From NCBI GenBank assembly GCA_905236615.1, contig CAJORC010000318.1:1-6598 (forward strand): DNA of 6,598 bases, given 5' to 3'. The DNA is from an uncultured Lachnospiraceae bacterium. GTDB lineage: Bacteria > Bacillota > Clostridia > Lachnospirales > Lachnospiraceae. The position numbers and the translations under genes were made by a program. The first letter of the stretch is position 1, and the number at the start of each line of letters is the position of its first letter. Positions 1 to 6,554 of this stretch are shown in pieces. Under the pieces are notes generated by a model. That model was not told the origin of the DNA and ran no database searches. It worked only from the letters and a program-made list of their open reading frames with translations.

Positions 1-32
1 GGCTTTTTGTGTAGACAGCTGAGTTTATTATT

Positions 33-39
33 GAAGGGA
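33..39 (+). promoter_or_regulatory. Ribosome binding site of the GH53 gene
   Basis: GAAGGGA lies 8 bases before ATG 48. Together with the upstream in-frame TAG at 12-14 it fixes the start and shows that the enzyme lacks an N-terminal export signal. Confidence 0.7.
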
Positions 40-47
40 AAAAACAT

Positions 48-1040
48 ATGATCAAAGGGGCAGACGTAAGCTGGCTTTCCATGCTGGAAAAGCTGGGAAT
101 GAGCTATGTTGATGAAAATATGCAGGTGTCGGATCCGCTTGACCTGCTTAAGGGATATGGTATAGATACTATCAGGCTGAGGCTTTTCGTAGATCCGCCC
201 AGCAGCTGTTTTTGGAGAAAAAACAACGGCAAGAGAGTCATGCTGGGATTCTGTGATAAGAACAATGTGCTTGAGGCAGCAAAACGTGCAAAAGAAAAGG
301 GATTTAAGCTGATGATAGACCTGCATTACAGTGATCATTTTGCAGATCCCGAATATCAGGATATCCCCAAACTCTGGTCGGCTGCTGATGATGTATGGGC
401 AGTTGCACTGATACAGGAGCACACAGAGCGTTTTATGGAGGCTTTACGGGATCTTAATATTACACCTGACTTTGTACAGACCGGTAATGAGGTTAATAAC
501 GGTATGCTCTTCCCTTTGGGAAAATATCCTGACGAAAAGAGAAATCTTGCAAAATTTCTCACTGCAGGTTATGAGGCTGTAAAGAACATATTTCCTGATA
601 CTAAGGTCATAATGCATCTGGCTGAGGGACAAAACAGAAAATTCTTTGAAGAATTTTTAGATGATATTTTAGGCCATTATAAGGCAAAAACAGATGTGAT
701 AGGCATGTCTTATTATCCTTACTGGATAGGTAAGACCTACAAGGAAACGATACATGATCTCTCGGTTAATATGATGAAATGTGCGAAGAAATTTGACAAG
801 GATGTCATGATATGTGAGATCGGCGGACTTGAAACAGAACCGGAAGAGACGGCTGACATGATAAAACTGGTCAGAAATGCCATTGAGGCTGTTCCGTCAG
901 GAAGAGGACTGGGACTGATTTACTGGGAACCGGAAGCCTGCAGCAAAGTTCTGCCCGATAATTATCCTTTATGCGCATGCCGTGTTGTGGCAGAGAATAC
1001 ACTGCAGTTTACGGATGCGATGAAAGGCTTTCTGGATTAA
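48..1040 (+). CDS. GH53 arabinogalactan endo-beta-1,4-galactanase, cytoplasmic form
   Basis: The 330-residue product matches glycoside hydrolase family 53, retaining enzymes of clan GH-A that cut internal beta-1,4-galactosyl bonds in galactan and type I arabinogalactan (pectin side chains). Family landmarks run in order: GADVSW at residues 4-9 at the start of the barrel, TIRLRLFVDP at 41-50, DLHYSDHFADP at 91-101, TGNEVNNGMLFP at 145-156 with E148 as probable acid/base, GMSYYPYW at 219-226, ICEIGG at 255-260 with E257 as probable nucleophile, and GLIYWEPEA at 289-297. Length fits a single catalytic domain. There is no signal peptide, and none can be hidden upstream because the frame is closed by TAG at 12-14 with no other usual start before ATG 48. 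A GAAGGGA ribosome site lies at 33-39. The enzyme probably acts in the cytoplasm on imported galacto-oligosaccharides. It ends at a strong terminator and faces the next gene. The family call is firm; the exact substrate is inferred. Confidence 0.92.
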   Translation: MIKGADVSWLSMLEKLGMSYVDENMQVSDPLDLLKGYGIDTIRLRLFVDPPSSCFWRKNNGKRVMLGFCDKNNVLEAAKRAKEKGFKLMIDLHYSDHFADPEYQDIPKLWSAADDVWAVALIQEHTERFMEALRDLNITPDFVQTGNEVNNGMLFPLGKYPDEKRNLAKFLTAGYEAVKNIFPDTKVIMHLAEGQNRKFFEEFLDDILGHYKAKTDVIGMSYYPYWIGKTYKETIHDLSVNMMKCAKKFDKDVMICEIGGLETEPEETADMIKLVRNAIEAVPSGRGLGLIYWEPEACSKVLPDNYPLCACRVVAENTLQFTDAMKGFLD

Positions 1041-1047
1041 GGATTTG

Positions 1048-1102
1048 TTCATAAATAAAAGAGGTCGGGTTTGACTGAAACCCGACCTCTTTTATTTATG
1101 AA
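1048..1102. terminator. Bidirectional intrinsic terminator between convergent genes
   Basis: The two arms, 1048-1072 and 1078-1102, are perfect inverted repeats of 25 bases around a 5-base loop (GACTG). The core stem is GAGGTCGGGTTT paired with AAACCCGACCTC. It is flanked by AAATAAAA on the left and TTTTATTT on the right, so the transcript has a U-rich tail after a GC-rich stem in either direction. It begins 7 bases after the GH53 stop codon and ends 6 bases before the stop codon of the minus-strand gene, so it can end both transcripts. Confidence 0.93.
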
Positions 1103-1108
1103 TTAATA

Positions 1109-1663
1109 TTACTGAAGTGGTTTTGCACCGGCTTTTTTCTGGATATTTTCTTTCCACTGCTGGAATTTTGAAAGCTTCTTCTCAGGAGCTTTTTCCACAG
1201 CGTTGCCGTGAACGCCCTTAACGGCTGTGATATGGATACCGCCGCCGACGGTAGCCTTGACTTCCTTTTTCAAAGGAATGGCATCGAAAACTTCTTTGCT
1301 GTCACAGACAAGAGTAACAATCTGTGACTGAACCTTTGTTGTTGCAGGACCTCCGCCCATACGGTTCATTTTCTGGTTTACCATTGTCTGGTAACCACCG
1401 ATCTTGGCTTTTACGACCTGCACCTTTGTACCGCGGCGCCACTTCGGGATCTGCTCGATGACAGCGTCCGGAAGTCCGGAATCTTTTATCTTCATGACCT
1501 TTTTATCGATTATGAGAAGAGGAACGGTGGCAGAAGTGGCTTCAATGGCTGCCTGACCTTCGGCCTGTTTTTTCTCAAGACGTCTTCCGAGGAAATAAAG
1601 TGCAACGATAGCGGCGATAAGAACCACTAAAATAACGATTAAAACGATAGGCAACGTATTCAA
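1109..1663 (-). CDS. Single-pass membrane protein of unknown function (TTG start)
   Basis: The product is 184 residues when started at TTG 1663. Residues 4-25 are a hydrophobic helix (LPIVLIVILVVL onward to LYFL), followed at once by RRLEKK. The positive-inside rule then puts a short N-terminus outside and a roughly 155-residue basic domain in the cytoplasm. That domain holds LPDAVIEQIPKWRRGTKV, KAKIGGYQTM, a QSQIVTLVCDSKEVF segment and KKEVKATVGGGIHIT, and it ends in a lysine-rich tail. The layout (tiny N-terminus, one helix, charged cytoplasmic part) recalls YajC, but I see no convincing homology and give no function. The frame can be extended to GTG 1702 (197 residues). However, a perfect AGGAGG (complement of 1674-1679) lies inside that extension, 10 bases before the TTG, and GTG 1702 has no ribosome site. 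The gene appears monocistronic, ending at the shared terminator. It resembles conserved hypothetical proteins of Clostridia as far as I recall. Confidence 0.75.
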   Translation of the reverse strand: MNTLPIVLIVILVVLIAAIVALYFLGRRLEKKQAEGQAAIEATSATVPLLIIDKKVMKIKDSGLPDAVIEQIPKWRRGTKVQVVKAKIGGYQTMVNQKMNRMGGGPATTKVQSQIVTLVCDSKEVFDAIPLKKEVKATVGGGIHITAVKGVHGNAVEKAPEKKLSKFQQWKENIQKKAGAKPLQ

Positions 1664-1673
1664 TTCAGTAAAA

Positions 1674-1679
1674 CCTCCT
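1674..1679 (-). promoter_or_regulatory. Strong ribosome binding site that decides the TTG start
   Basis: On the minus strand this reads AGGAGG, a full match to the anti-Shine-Dalgarno core, 10 bases before TTG 1661-1663. The longer GTG-started frame would read through this site as Leu-Gly-Gly, which is a common sign that the start has been placed too far upstream. Confidence 0.75.
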
Positions 1680-1703
1680 AAACTAACAAGAACATACCCC
1701 ACT

Positions 1704-1732
1704 AGTTTAACATGTTTTTTTCGTATGGTAAA
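1704..1732 (-). promoter_or_regulatory. Candidate sigma-A promoter for the minus-strand membrane protein
   Basis: Read on the minus strand: a -35-like TTTACC (1727-1732), a 17-base spacer, and TAAACT (1704-1709) preceded by TGT, giving an extended -10. Each hexamer matches the consensus at four of six positions. Transcription would begin near 1697, downstream of the GTG at 1702, which agrees with TTG 1663 as the true start. The region is AT-rich, so chance matches are possible. Confidence 0.45.
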
Positions 1733-1763
1733 TACATAATCTACTTTTAATAAGGGGAAAAAT

Positions 1764-1793
1764 GTGATATAAATTATTAAGTGGGTTTTTAAT
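1764..1793 (+). promoter_or_regulatory. Possible promoter for the lipoprotein-asnS operon
   Basis: GTGATA (1764-1769), an 18-base spacer and TTTAAT (1788-1793) form a weak sigma-A-like arrangement 34 bases before the lipoprotein ATG. Other AT-rich hexamers nearby, such as TATATT at 1797-1802, could serve instead, so the exact site is uncertain. A rightward promoter must exist in this divergent interval because the preceding gene points away. No T-box or other riboswitch-like structure is visible in the 125 bases between 1703 and 1827. Confidence 0.25.
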
Positions 1794-1827
1794 TATTATA
1801 TTTTTAGGAATTGAGGATTAAATAATT

Positions 1828-2925
1828 ATGAAAAAGTCATATTTACTATTTGCGGTCGCGATGGCGGCATCGGTTTTAATGAGCGGATGCGGGGATAAAA
1901 AAGACATATCATCCGTGGATGCATCAAAGTATGTCAAGCTCGGCGATTACAAGGGACTCAGCGTATCGGTCAATGATACTACGGTTTCTGATAAGGAAGT
2001 TGAGGAGACTGTCAGCAGTAATCTTTCGGCAAAGGGAACGATGACCGCTGTGACCGGCAGGGCGGTTCAGAATGGTGATACAGTCAATATAGATTATGTC
2101 GGAACGAAGGACGGAGTTGCATTTAACGGCGGAACAGCACAGGGATACGACCTGGTGATCGGCTCCGGTACATTTATCAATGGATTTGAGGATGGCCTTA
2201 TCGGTCATGAGACCGGGGAAAAGGTTGCTCTGAACCTGACTTTCCCGGAAAATTACGGTTCGGCAGAACTTGCGGGTCAGGATGTTATTTTTGATGTGAC
2301 CATAAATTCAATAAGCGAGAATGTGGTTCCCGAACTTGACGACGCGGTTGCAAAGGAACTTGATCCGGAAGTGTCAACAAAGGAAGAGTATATTGCAAAG
2401 ATCAAAGCTAACCTTGAAAAATCAAAGCAGGAAAGTGCACGTTCCGAAGTTTACGGCGATCTTCTTGAAAAAGTGGAAGCAAATTCTGAGATAGTTTCAG
2501 GAAATGAACTTCCGAGCTGGCTTATAGACAGCATCGTAGAAGAGCAGAAAACTACTTTTGAGGCAAACATAAAGGCTTACGGAATGACAATGGAAAGCTA
2601 TCTTTCAAGCTTTGGAATGACTCAGGAGCAGTTGGAGGAAGAGATCAGAACATATGCCGAGTCTTATGCAAAGCAGGAACTTCTTGTTCATGCGCTCGCG
2701 CAGGCAGAGGGAATAAAGGTCACTGATGAGGATCTCAAAAAAGCTTATGCGGAATATGCGGAGAAATACGGCTATGCTTCCGTTGATGCATTCCTTTCAA
2801 CTCTGAAGGAACACAAGGGAGAGGAAAATTTCAAAGAAGCAACGCTTACAGAAGCTGTTGAGAAATTCCTTTTTGATAATGCAAAAATTGAAAATCCGGA
2901 AATGGTAACATGGACGGAGGATTAA
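1828..2925 (+). CDS. Trigger-factor-like peptidyl-prolyl isomerase lipoprotein
   Basis: The 365-residue product begins with a lipoprotein signal peptide (MKKSYLLFAVAMAASVLMSG) and a lipobox LMSGC with C21 as the lipidated residue, so it should sit on the outer face of the membrane. Residues about 82-162 form an FKBP-type domain of the trigger factor kind: NGDTVNIDYVGTKDGVAFNG, then LVIGSGTFINGFEDGLIGH, LNLTFPENYGS and VIFDVTINSI. Residues about 168-355 resemble the helical C-terminal chaperone domain of trigger factor, starting VPELDDAVAKEL. The N-terminal ribosome-binding domain of cytosolic trigger factor is absent and is replaced by the signal and a short linker. The likely role is folding of exported proteins, comparable to PrsA but with a different fold. 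Ribosome site GAGGA lies at 1813-1817, 10 bases before ATG. asnS starts 21 bases downstream. The PPIase and lipoprotein calls are strong; clients are unknown. Confidence 0.9.
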   Translation: MKKSYLLFAVAMAASVLMSGCGDKKDISSVDASKYVKLGDYKGLSVSVNDTTVSDKEVEETVSSNLSAKGTMTAVTGRAVQNGDTVNIDYVGTKDGVAFNGGTAQGYDLVIGSGTFINGFEDGLIGHETGEKVALNLTFPENYGSAELAGQDVIFDVTINSISENVVPELDDAVAKELDPEVSTKEEYIAKIKANLEKSKQESARSEVYGDLLEKVEANSEIVSGNELPSWLIDSIVEEQKTTFEANIKAYGMTMESYLSSFGMTQEQLEEEIRTYAESYAKQELLVHALAQAEGIKVTDEDLKKAYAEYAEKYGYASVDAFLSTLKEHKGEENFKEATLTEAVEKFLFDNAKIENPEMVTWTED

Positions 2926-2946
2926 AGGCTAAGGAGAGTAACGACG

Positions 2947-4341
2947 ATGGAAAAATTAGTTGAGATAAGAGAGCTTTTCAAGAACAGAGAGGCATATATC
3001 GGAAAAAAGATAGCAGTAGGCGGATGGCTCAGATCCAACCGTGACTCAAAGACATTTGGATTTGCAGTAATCTCTGACGGTACATTTTTTGATACCCTGC
3101 AGATCGTTTATCATGATAAAATGGCAAACTTTGCCGAAGTTGCAAAGCTGAATGTCGGAACTGCAATAATCGCAAGGGGCGAACTTGTTGCAACTCCCGA
3201 TGCAAAGCAGCCTTTCGAGATACAGGCGGAGGAGATCGAAGTTGAAGGTGCATCAACACCTGATTACCCTCTCCAGAAAAAACGTCATACTCTTGAATAT
3301 TTAAGAACGATGACACATTTAAGACCTCGTACAAATACTTTTCAGGCTACTTTCCGCGTGCGTTCTCTTATTGCTTATGCCATCCACAGATTTTTCCAGG
3401 AGAGAGGCTTTGTTTATGTTCATACCCCTCTTATAACCGGTTCAGATGCAGAAGGTGCCGGAGAAATGTTTCAGGTTACAACCCTTCCGCTTAATGATAT
3501 CCCGAAGAACGAGGATGGAAGCATAAACTACAGCGAGGATTTCTTCGGAAAGTCAACTAACCTTACTGTATCAGGCCAGCTTAACGGAGAGACTTTTGCA
3601 CAGGCTTTCAGAAATATCTATACCTTTGGTCCTACTTTCAGAGCTGAGAATTCGAATACTACAAGGCATGCTGCAGAGTTCTGGATGATCGAGCCGGAAA
3701 TTGCTTTCGCAGACCTTGAGGATGATATGAAGCTTGCAGAGGATATGCTTAAATACATCATCAAGTATGTTCTTGAAGAAGCTCCGGAAGAGATGGAATT
3801 CTTCAACAAGTTCGTTGACAAGGGACTTCTTGACAGACTTAACCACGTTATGAATTCCGATTTTGGCCGCGTGACCTATACCGAGGCAATAGAAATACTT
3901 GAAAAGAACAACGATAATTTTGAGTATAAAGTTTCATGGGGAGCTGACCTTCAGACTGAGCATGAAAGATACCTCACAGAGCAGGTATTTAAGCGTCCCG
4001 TTTTCGTAACAGATTATCCGAAGGAGATCAAGGCTTTCTACATGAAGGAGAATCCTGACGGAAAGACTGTTGCAGCCATGGACTGTCTTGTTCCCGGTAT
4101 CGGTGAGATCATCGGCGGTTCTCAGAGGGAAGATAATTACGATAAGCTCTTAAAGCGTATCAATGAGCTCGGAATGAGAGAAGAGGACTACGATTTTTAT
4201 CTTGATTTAAGAAAGTATGGCTCAACAAGACATGCCGGATTCGGACTTGGCTTTGAGAGAGCTGTAATGTATATCACAGGAATGGAGAACATCCGTGATG
4301 TCCTTCCTTTCCCCAGAACTGTAGGAACTTGTGAGCTATAA
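2947..4341 (+). CDS. asnS: Asparaginyl-tRNA synthetase
   Basis: This 464-residue class IIb aminoacyl-tRNA synthetase charges tRNA-Asn with asparagine in the cytoplasm using ATP. Length is almost that of E. coli AsnRS (466). An N-terminal OB-fold anticodon-binding domain spans about residues 20-105 ([20 protein letters not shown], then DTLQIV). The catalytic domain shows motif 1 around 150-165 ([13 protein letters not shown]), the [11 protein letters not shown] block at 170-180, SGQLNGE at 209-215, motif 2 at 231-250 ([20 protein letters not shown]) and motif 3 at 431-457 ([15 protein letters not shown], with conserved R438, then DVLPFPR). The motif set, including FRAENS and the C-terminal block, points to AsnRS rather than AspRS. 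The ribosome site AAGGAG (2931-2936) lies in the 21-base gap after the lipoprotein gene, implying co-transcription. No T-box leader precedes it. All core motifs look intact. Confidence 0.97.
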   Translation: MEKLVEIRELFKNREAYIGKKIAVGGWLRSNRDSKTFGFAVISDGTFFDTLQIVYHDKMANFAEVAKLNVGTAIIARGELVATPDAKQPFEIQAEEIEVEGASTPDYPLQKKRHTLEYLRTMTHLRPRTNTFQATFRVRSLIAYAIHRFFQERGFVYVHTPLITGSDAEGAGEMFQVTTLPLNDIPKNEDGSINYSEDFFGKSTNLTVSGQLNGETFAQAFRNIYTFGPTFRAENSNTTRHAAEFWMIEPEIAFADLEDDMKLAEDMLKYIIKYVLEEAPEEMEFFNKFVDKGLLDRLNHVMNSDFGRVTYTEAIEILEKNNDNFEYKVSWGADLQTEHERYLTEQVFKRPVFVTDYPKEIKAFYMKENPDGKTVAAMDCLVPGIGEIIGGSQREDNYDKLLKRINELGMREEDYDFYLDLRKYGSTRHAGFGLGFERAVMYITGMENIRDVLPFPRTVGTCEL

Positions 4342-4391
4342 TGCTGCTGTTCGCCATGTGTGGTGGTGCCGGCTTTAAACAGTGGGGGTAA
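4341..4391 (+). other. Possible 16-codon leader ORF bridging asnS and the NlpC/P60 gene
   Basis: ATG 4341-4343 overlaps the asnS stop as TAATG and reads [16 protein letters not shown] before TAA 4389-4391, which is two bases before the ATG of the next gene. It fills nearly the whole 52-base gap, and the ribosome site of the downstream gene (GGGGGT) lies in its last codons, so it could couple translation between the two genes. It has no good ribosome site of its own, and an ORF this short can arise by chance. Confidence 0.2.
4384..4389 (+). promoter_or_regulatory. Ribosome binding site deciding the NlpC/P60 start
   Basis: GGGGGT ends four bases before ATG 4394. It would lie inside the coding sequence if GTG 4382 were used, and the four extra residues (MGVT) would precede a standard MKKK signal-peptide start, so ATG 4394 is the better choice. 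Confidence 0.6.
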
Positions 4392-4393
4392 CA

Positions 4394-5689
4394 ATGAAAA
4401 AGAAGATATGTGCGGCATTGAGCATCTGTCTGGCACTGTCTCTTTGTGTGGGTGCGTTCGGAAAGACAAAAGAGCAGATAAAAAAAGAGCAGGCAGAGTC
4501 TCAGAAAAACCTGCAGGAGGCAGAGGGTAAAGCTGATGCCATAGCCGAAGAGAGAGAGGATGCGGAAGTCTCGATGAATGCCTCAAGGGAAGAACTTGCC
4601 AAGGTTCTTGCGAATGTCAATATCATCGAAGACGAAATAGAAGATAAAAATGCCCAGATAAAAGAGGCTCAGGAAAAATTTGATGAAGCTTCGGAAAAAG
4701 AGAAAAAGCAGTACGAAGCCATTAAGAAGCGTATACGATATATATATGAAAATGGTGGTGCTGACGGCTCTTATATCGAAATATTTATGAAAGCCGGAAA
4801 TTTTATCGACTTTCTGAATAAGGCGAGCTATGTGGAACAGCTTTATTCCTATGACCGTGAACTTCTGGAAAAATACAGGAAGACCAAGGAAGAGACAAAG
4901 GCATCTGCAGAAAAGCTTCAGGCAGAACTCGACGAGATGACTGAGATAAAGTCGACTTACGAGGAACAGTCCAATGAGCTTGAGGCGACAATAGATAAGC
5001 AGAAGGCAGTTGTTGAGGACTTCGATGGACTTTTGAGCGCTGCGAAAGCTGATGCAGGCAAGTACAGACAGGAGATCCAGGCTCAGAACGCCGAGATCAG
5101 GGCTATAGCGGCAGCAGAAGCGGCGGAAGCGGCAAAGAAGAAAGCTGAAGAAGAGGCAAGAAAGAAAGCCGAGGAAGAAGCAAAGAGAAAAGCTGAAGAA
5201 GAGGCAAAGAAGAAGGCTGAGGAAGAAGCTTCCAAGGCTGCGCAGGAAAGCAGCGAAAAGCCGGATGTCGAATATGACGATGACGATAATGATGAAGGAG
5301 AAAAAGAGAACGACAGCAGTGATGATGACAAGTCTTCAAAGTCGGGAACTTCCGGAAGTGCCATTGCGTCTTATGCCCAGCAGTTTATAGGAAATCCTTA
5401 TGTTGCGGGCGGAACGTCACTTACAAACGGCTGTGACTGTTCGGGATTTACGATGTCTGTTTATGCACATTTCGGAGTAAGTATTCCGAGAAATTCCGGA
5501 GCACAGGCGGCAGTCGGAAAGGCTGTATCCTATTCGGAGGCAAAAGCAGGGGATATAGTATGCTATCCCGGACATGTTGGAATTTATATAGGCAGCGGTA
5601 TGATCGTACATGCTTCCACAGAAGCAACCGGTATAAAGGTATCACCGGCTACTTACCGCTCAATAACTACAATTAGACGTATTGTTTGA
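4394..5689 (+). CDS. Secreted coiled-coil NlpC/P60 peptidoglycan endopeptidase (PcsB/CwlO-like)
   Basis: The 431-residue product is a probable gamma-D-glutamyl-diamino acid endopeptidase that cuts stem peptides in the wall. Residues 1-23 form a signal peptide (MKKKICAALS, then LALSLCVGAFG). Residues about 25-235 form a long coiled coil with a PcsB-type block at 113-161 (RIRYIYENGGADGSYIEIFM, then FLNKASYVEQLYSYDRELLEKY). Four octapeptide repeats follow at 247-278, then an acidic Ser/Asp/Glu linker at about 285-322. The NlpC/P60 domain fills 324-431, with catalytic C349 in DCSGF, H394 in GHVGIYIG and H406 in VHAS. Relatives (PcsB, CwlO) are switched on by FtsEX through the coiled coil; that is inferred here because FtsEX is not in the window. 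ATG 4394 is preferred over the in-frame GTG 4382, because GGGGGT (4384-4389) sits just before ATG and MKKK begins a normal signal peptide. It ends in TGA, 7 bases before the next gene. Confidence 0.93.
   Translation: MKKKICAALSICLALSLCVGAFGKTKEQIKKEQAESQKNLQEAEGKADAIAEEREDAEVSMNASREELAKVLANVNIIEDEIEDKNAQIKEAQEKFDEASEKEKKQYEAIKKRIRYIYENGGADGSYIEIFMKAGNFIDFLNKASYVEQLYSYDRELLEKYRKTKEETKASAEKLQAELDEMTEIKSTYEEQSNELEATIDKQKAVVEDFDGLLSAAKADAGKYRQEIQAQNAEIRAIAAAEAAEAAKKKAEEEARKKAEEEAKRKAEEEAKKKAEEEASKAAQESSEKPDVEYDDDDNDEGEKENDSSDDDKSSKSGTSGSAIASYAQQFIGNPYVAGGTSLTNGCDCSGFTMSVYAHFGVSIPRNSGAQAAVGKAVSYSEAKAGDIVCYPGHVGIYIGSGMIVHASTEATGIKVSPATYRSITTIRRIV
5132..5227 (+). repeat. Four tandem 24-bp in-frame repeats (A-[KR]-[KR]-K-A-E-E-E)
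   Basis: Units at 5132-5155, 5156-5179, 5180-5203 and 5204-5227 encode AKKKAEEE, ARKKAEEE, AKRKAEEE and AKKKAEEE. Silent and A/G differences between copies show that the array is not brand new, but its length is a multiple of three and copy number could vary without breaking the frame. The alternating basic and acidic blocks favour a single, highly charged alpha helix linking the coiled coil to the acidic linker and catalytic domain. Confidence 0.9.
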
Positions 5690-5696
5690 GGTAAAT

Positions 5697-6554
5697 ATGA
5701 CTGATAGACAGATCGGGGAAAAAATGTACGGCCTTTGCGGCCGTATTTTTCCTATATGCAGAAGTATTACAGGAAACGGAGTAAGGGAAACCTTCAAAAT
5801 ATTACAGGAAGAGATTCCGGATATCCCGTTTGAAATGCACGAAGTACCAAGCGGGACACAGGTGCTTGACTGGACAGTTCCAAAGGAATGGAATATAAGG
5901 GATGCTTATATCGAGACGCCTTCGGGAAAGAGGATCTGCGAATTTAAGAAATCAAACTTAAATATCCTGCATTATTCCCTGCCGATGGACAGGATGATGC
6001 CTTTGTCGGAATTGAAAGAACATATCACGACACTTCCGGACCAGCCGGACCTTGTCCCTTATGCATCAAGCTATTATAAAGAACGCTGGGGTTTCTGTAT
6101 GTCCCATAATGAATTTGAGTCGCTGGAAGAGGGGGATTATCATGTTTTCATAGATTCCACCCTTGAGGAAGGCAGTCTGACCTACGGAGAGATACTGATA
6201 AAGGGTGAAACGGATGAGGAGATAATGTTTTCGAGCTATACCTGTCATCCGTCAATGGCGAATAATGAATGCTCGGGACCGGTTCTTTTAACGGCACTCG
6301 CACGCTATATAAAGGATATGCCTAAACGCAGATATTCCTACCGCCTTGTGCTTGCACCGGAAACTATCGGGGCGATCACATATATAAGCAGGAATCTGGA
6401 TCATCTTAAAAGCCATGTTAAGGCTGCATTTAATCTTACCTGTGTAGGAGATGACAGGACTTATTCGATCGTTCATTCCAGATATGCGGATACTCTGGCT
6501 GATAAGGTTCTGACCAATGTCCTTAAAAATCACTATCCCGAATATAAGGATTAG
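5697..6554 (+). CDS. DUF4910/DUF2172-type aminopeptidase-like protein, interrupted by in-frame TAG
   Basis: The 285 residues before TAG 6552-6554 match a family with a zinc-peptidase (M28-like) fold, annotated as DUF4910 with an inserted DUF2172 part and often found near polysaccharide genes. Visible blocks are the N-terminal GLCGRIFPICRSITGNGVRE, VPSGTQVLDWTVPKEWNI, YYKERWGFCMSHNEF, and the metal-site segment SSYTCHPSMANNECSGP, with H184 and E191 as likely ligand or catalytic candidates, then LAPETIGA with E222. Full-length members exceed 400 residues, so the product here lacks the last third. ATG 5697 is chosen over TTG 5682 because GAGGT (5688-5692) overlaps the preceding TGA stop and sits just before it; the arrangement suggests translational coupling to the NlpC/P60 gene. 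No signal peptide is seen. The substrate is unknown. The frame reopens after TAG with a family-like block, so this is likely a nonsense-interrupted gene, a readthrough gene or a base error. Confidence 0.8.
   Translation: MTDRQIGEKMYGLCGRIFPICRSITGNGVRETFKILQEEIPDIPFEMHEVPSGTQVLDWTVPKEWNIRDAYIETPSGKRICEFKKSNLNILHYSLPMDRMMPLSELKEHITTLPDQPDLVPYASSYYKERWGFCMSHNEFESLEEGDYHVFIDSTLEEGSLTYGEILIKGETDEEIMFSSYTCHPSMANNECSGPVLLTALARYIKDMPKRRYSYRLVLAPETIGAITYISRNLDHLKSHVKAAFNLTCVGDDRTYSIVHSRYADTLADKVLTNVLKNHYPEYKD

Noticed and set aside
1..51. Possible tail of an upstream gene ending in an ATGA overlap with the GH53 start
   Set aside because: Frame 1 is open from base 1 to TGA 49-51, but the 16 residues match nothing I recognise. 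The other two frames also close nearby (TGA 20-22, TAG 12-14), so no upstream gene can be assigned.
1703..1827. T-box riboswitch ahead of the asnS operon
   Set aside because: The interval is only 125 bases, AT-rich, and lacks the TGGNACCGCG T-box core, a specifier stem and a terminator/antiterminator pair.
4342..4393. Hairpin (CTGTT to AACAG) as a terminator after asnS
   Set aside because: The paired segments are short, interrupted and not followed by a T-run, so it does not look like an intrinsic terminator. Read-through into the hydrolase gene is more likely.
4197..4586. Minus-strand ORF of 129 codons across the asnS to hydrolase junction
   Set aside because: It overlaps two well-supported genes, its product has no recognisable domain, and its composition is that expected from an antisense frame.
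5083..5364. Overlapping minus-strand ORFs of 93 and 78 codons rich in Ser, Ala and Leu
   Set aside because: They are the antisense shadow of the Ala/Lys/Glu repeat and acidic linker of the NlpC/P60 gene. The low-complexity GAA/GCA-rich strand rarely forms stops on its complement, and no ribosome site or known domain is present.
5682..5696. TTG 5682 as the start of the aminopeptidase-like gene
   Set aside because: It would overlap the end of the hydrolase gene without a ribosome site, whereas ATG 5697 is preceded by GAGGT at the right distance.
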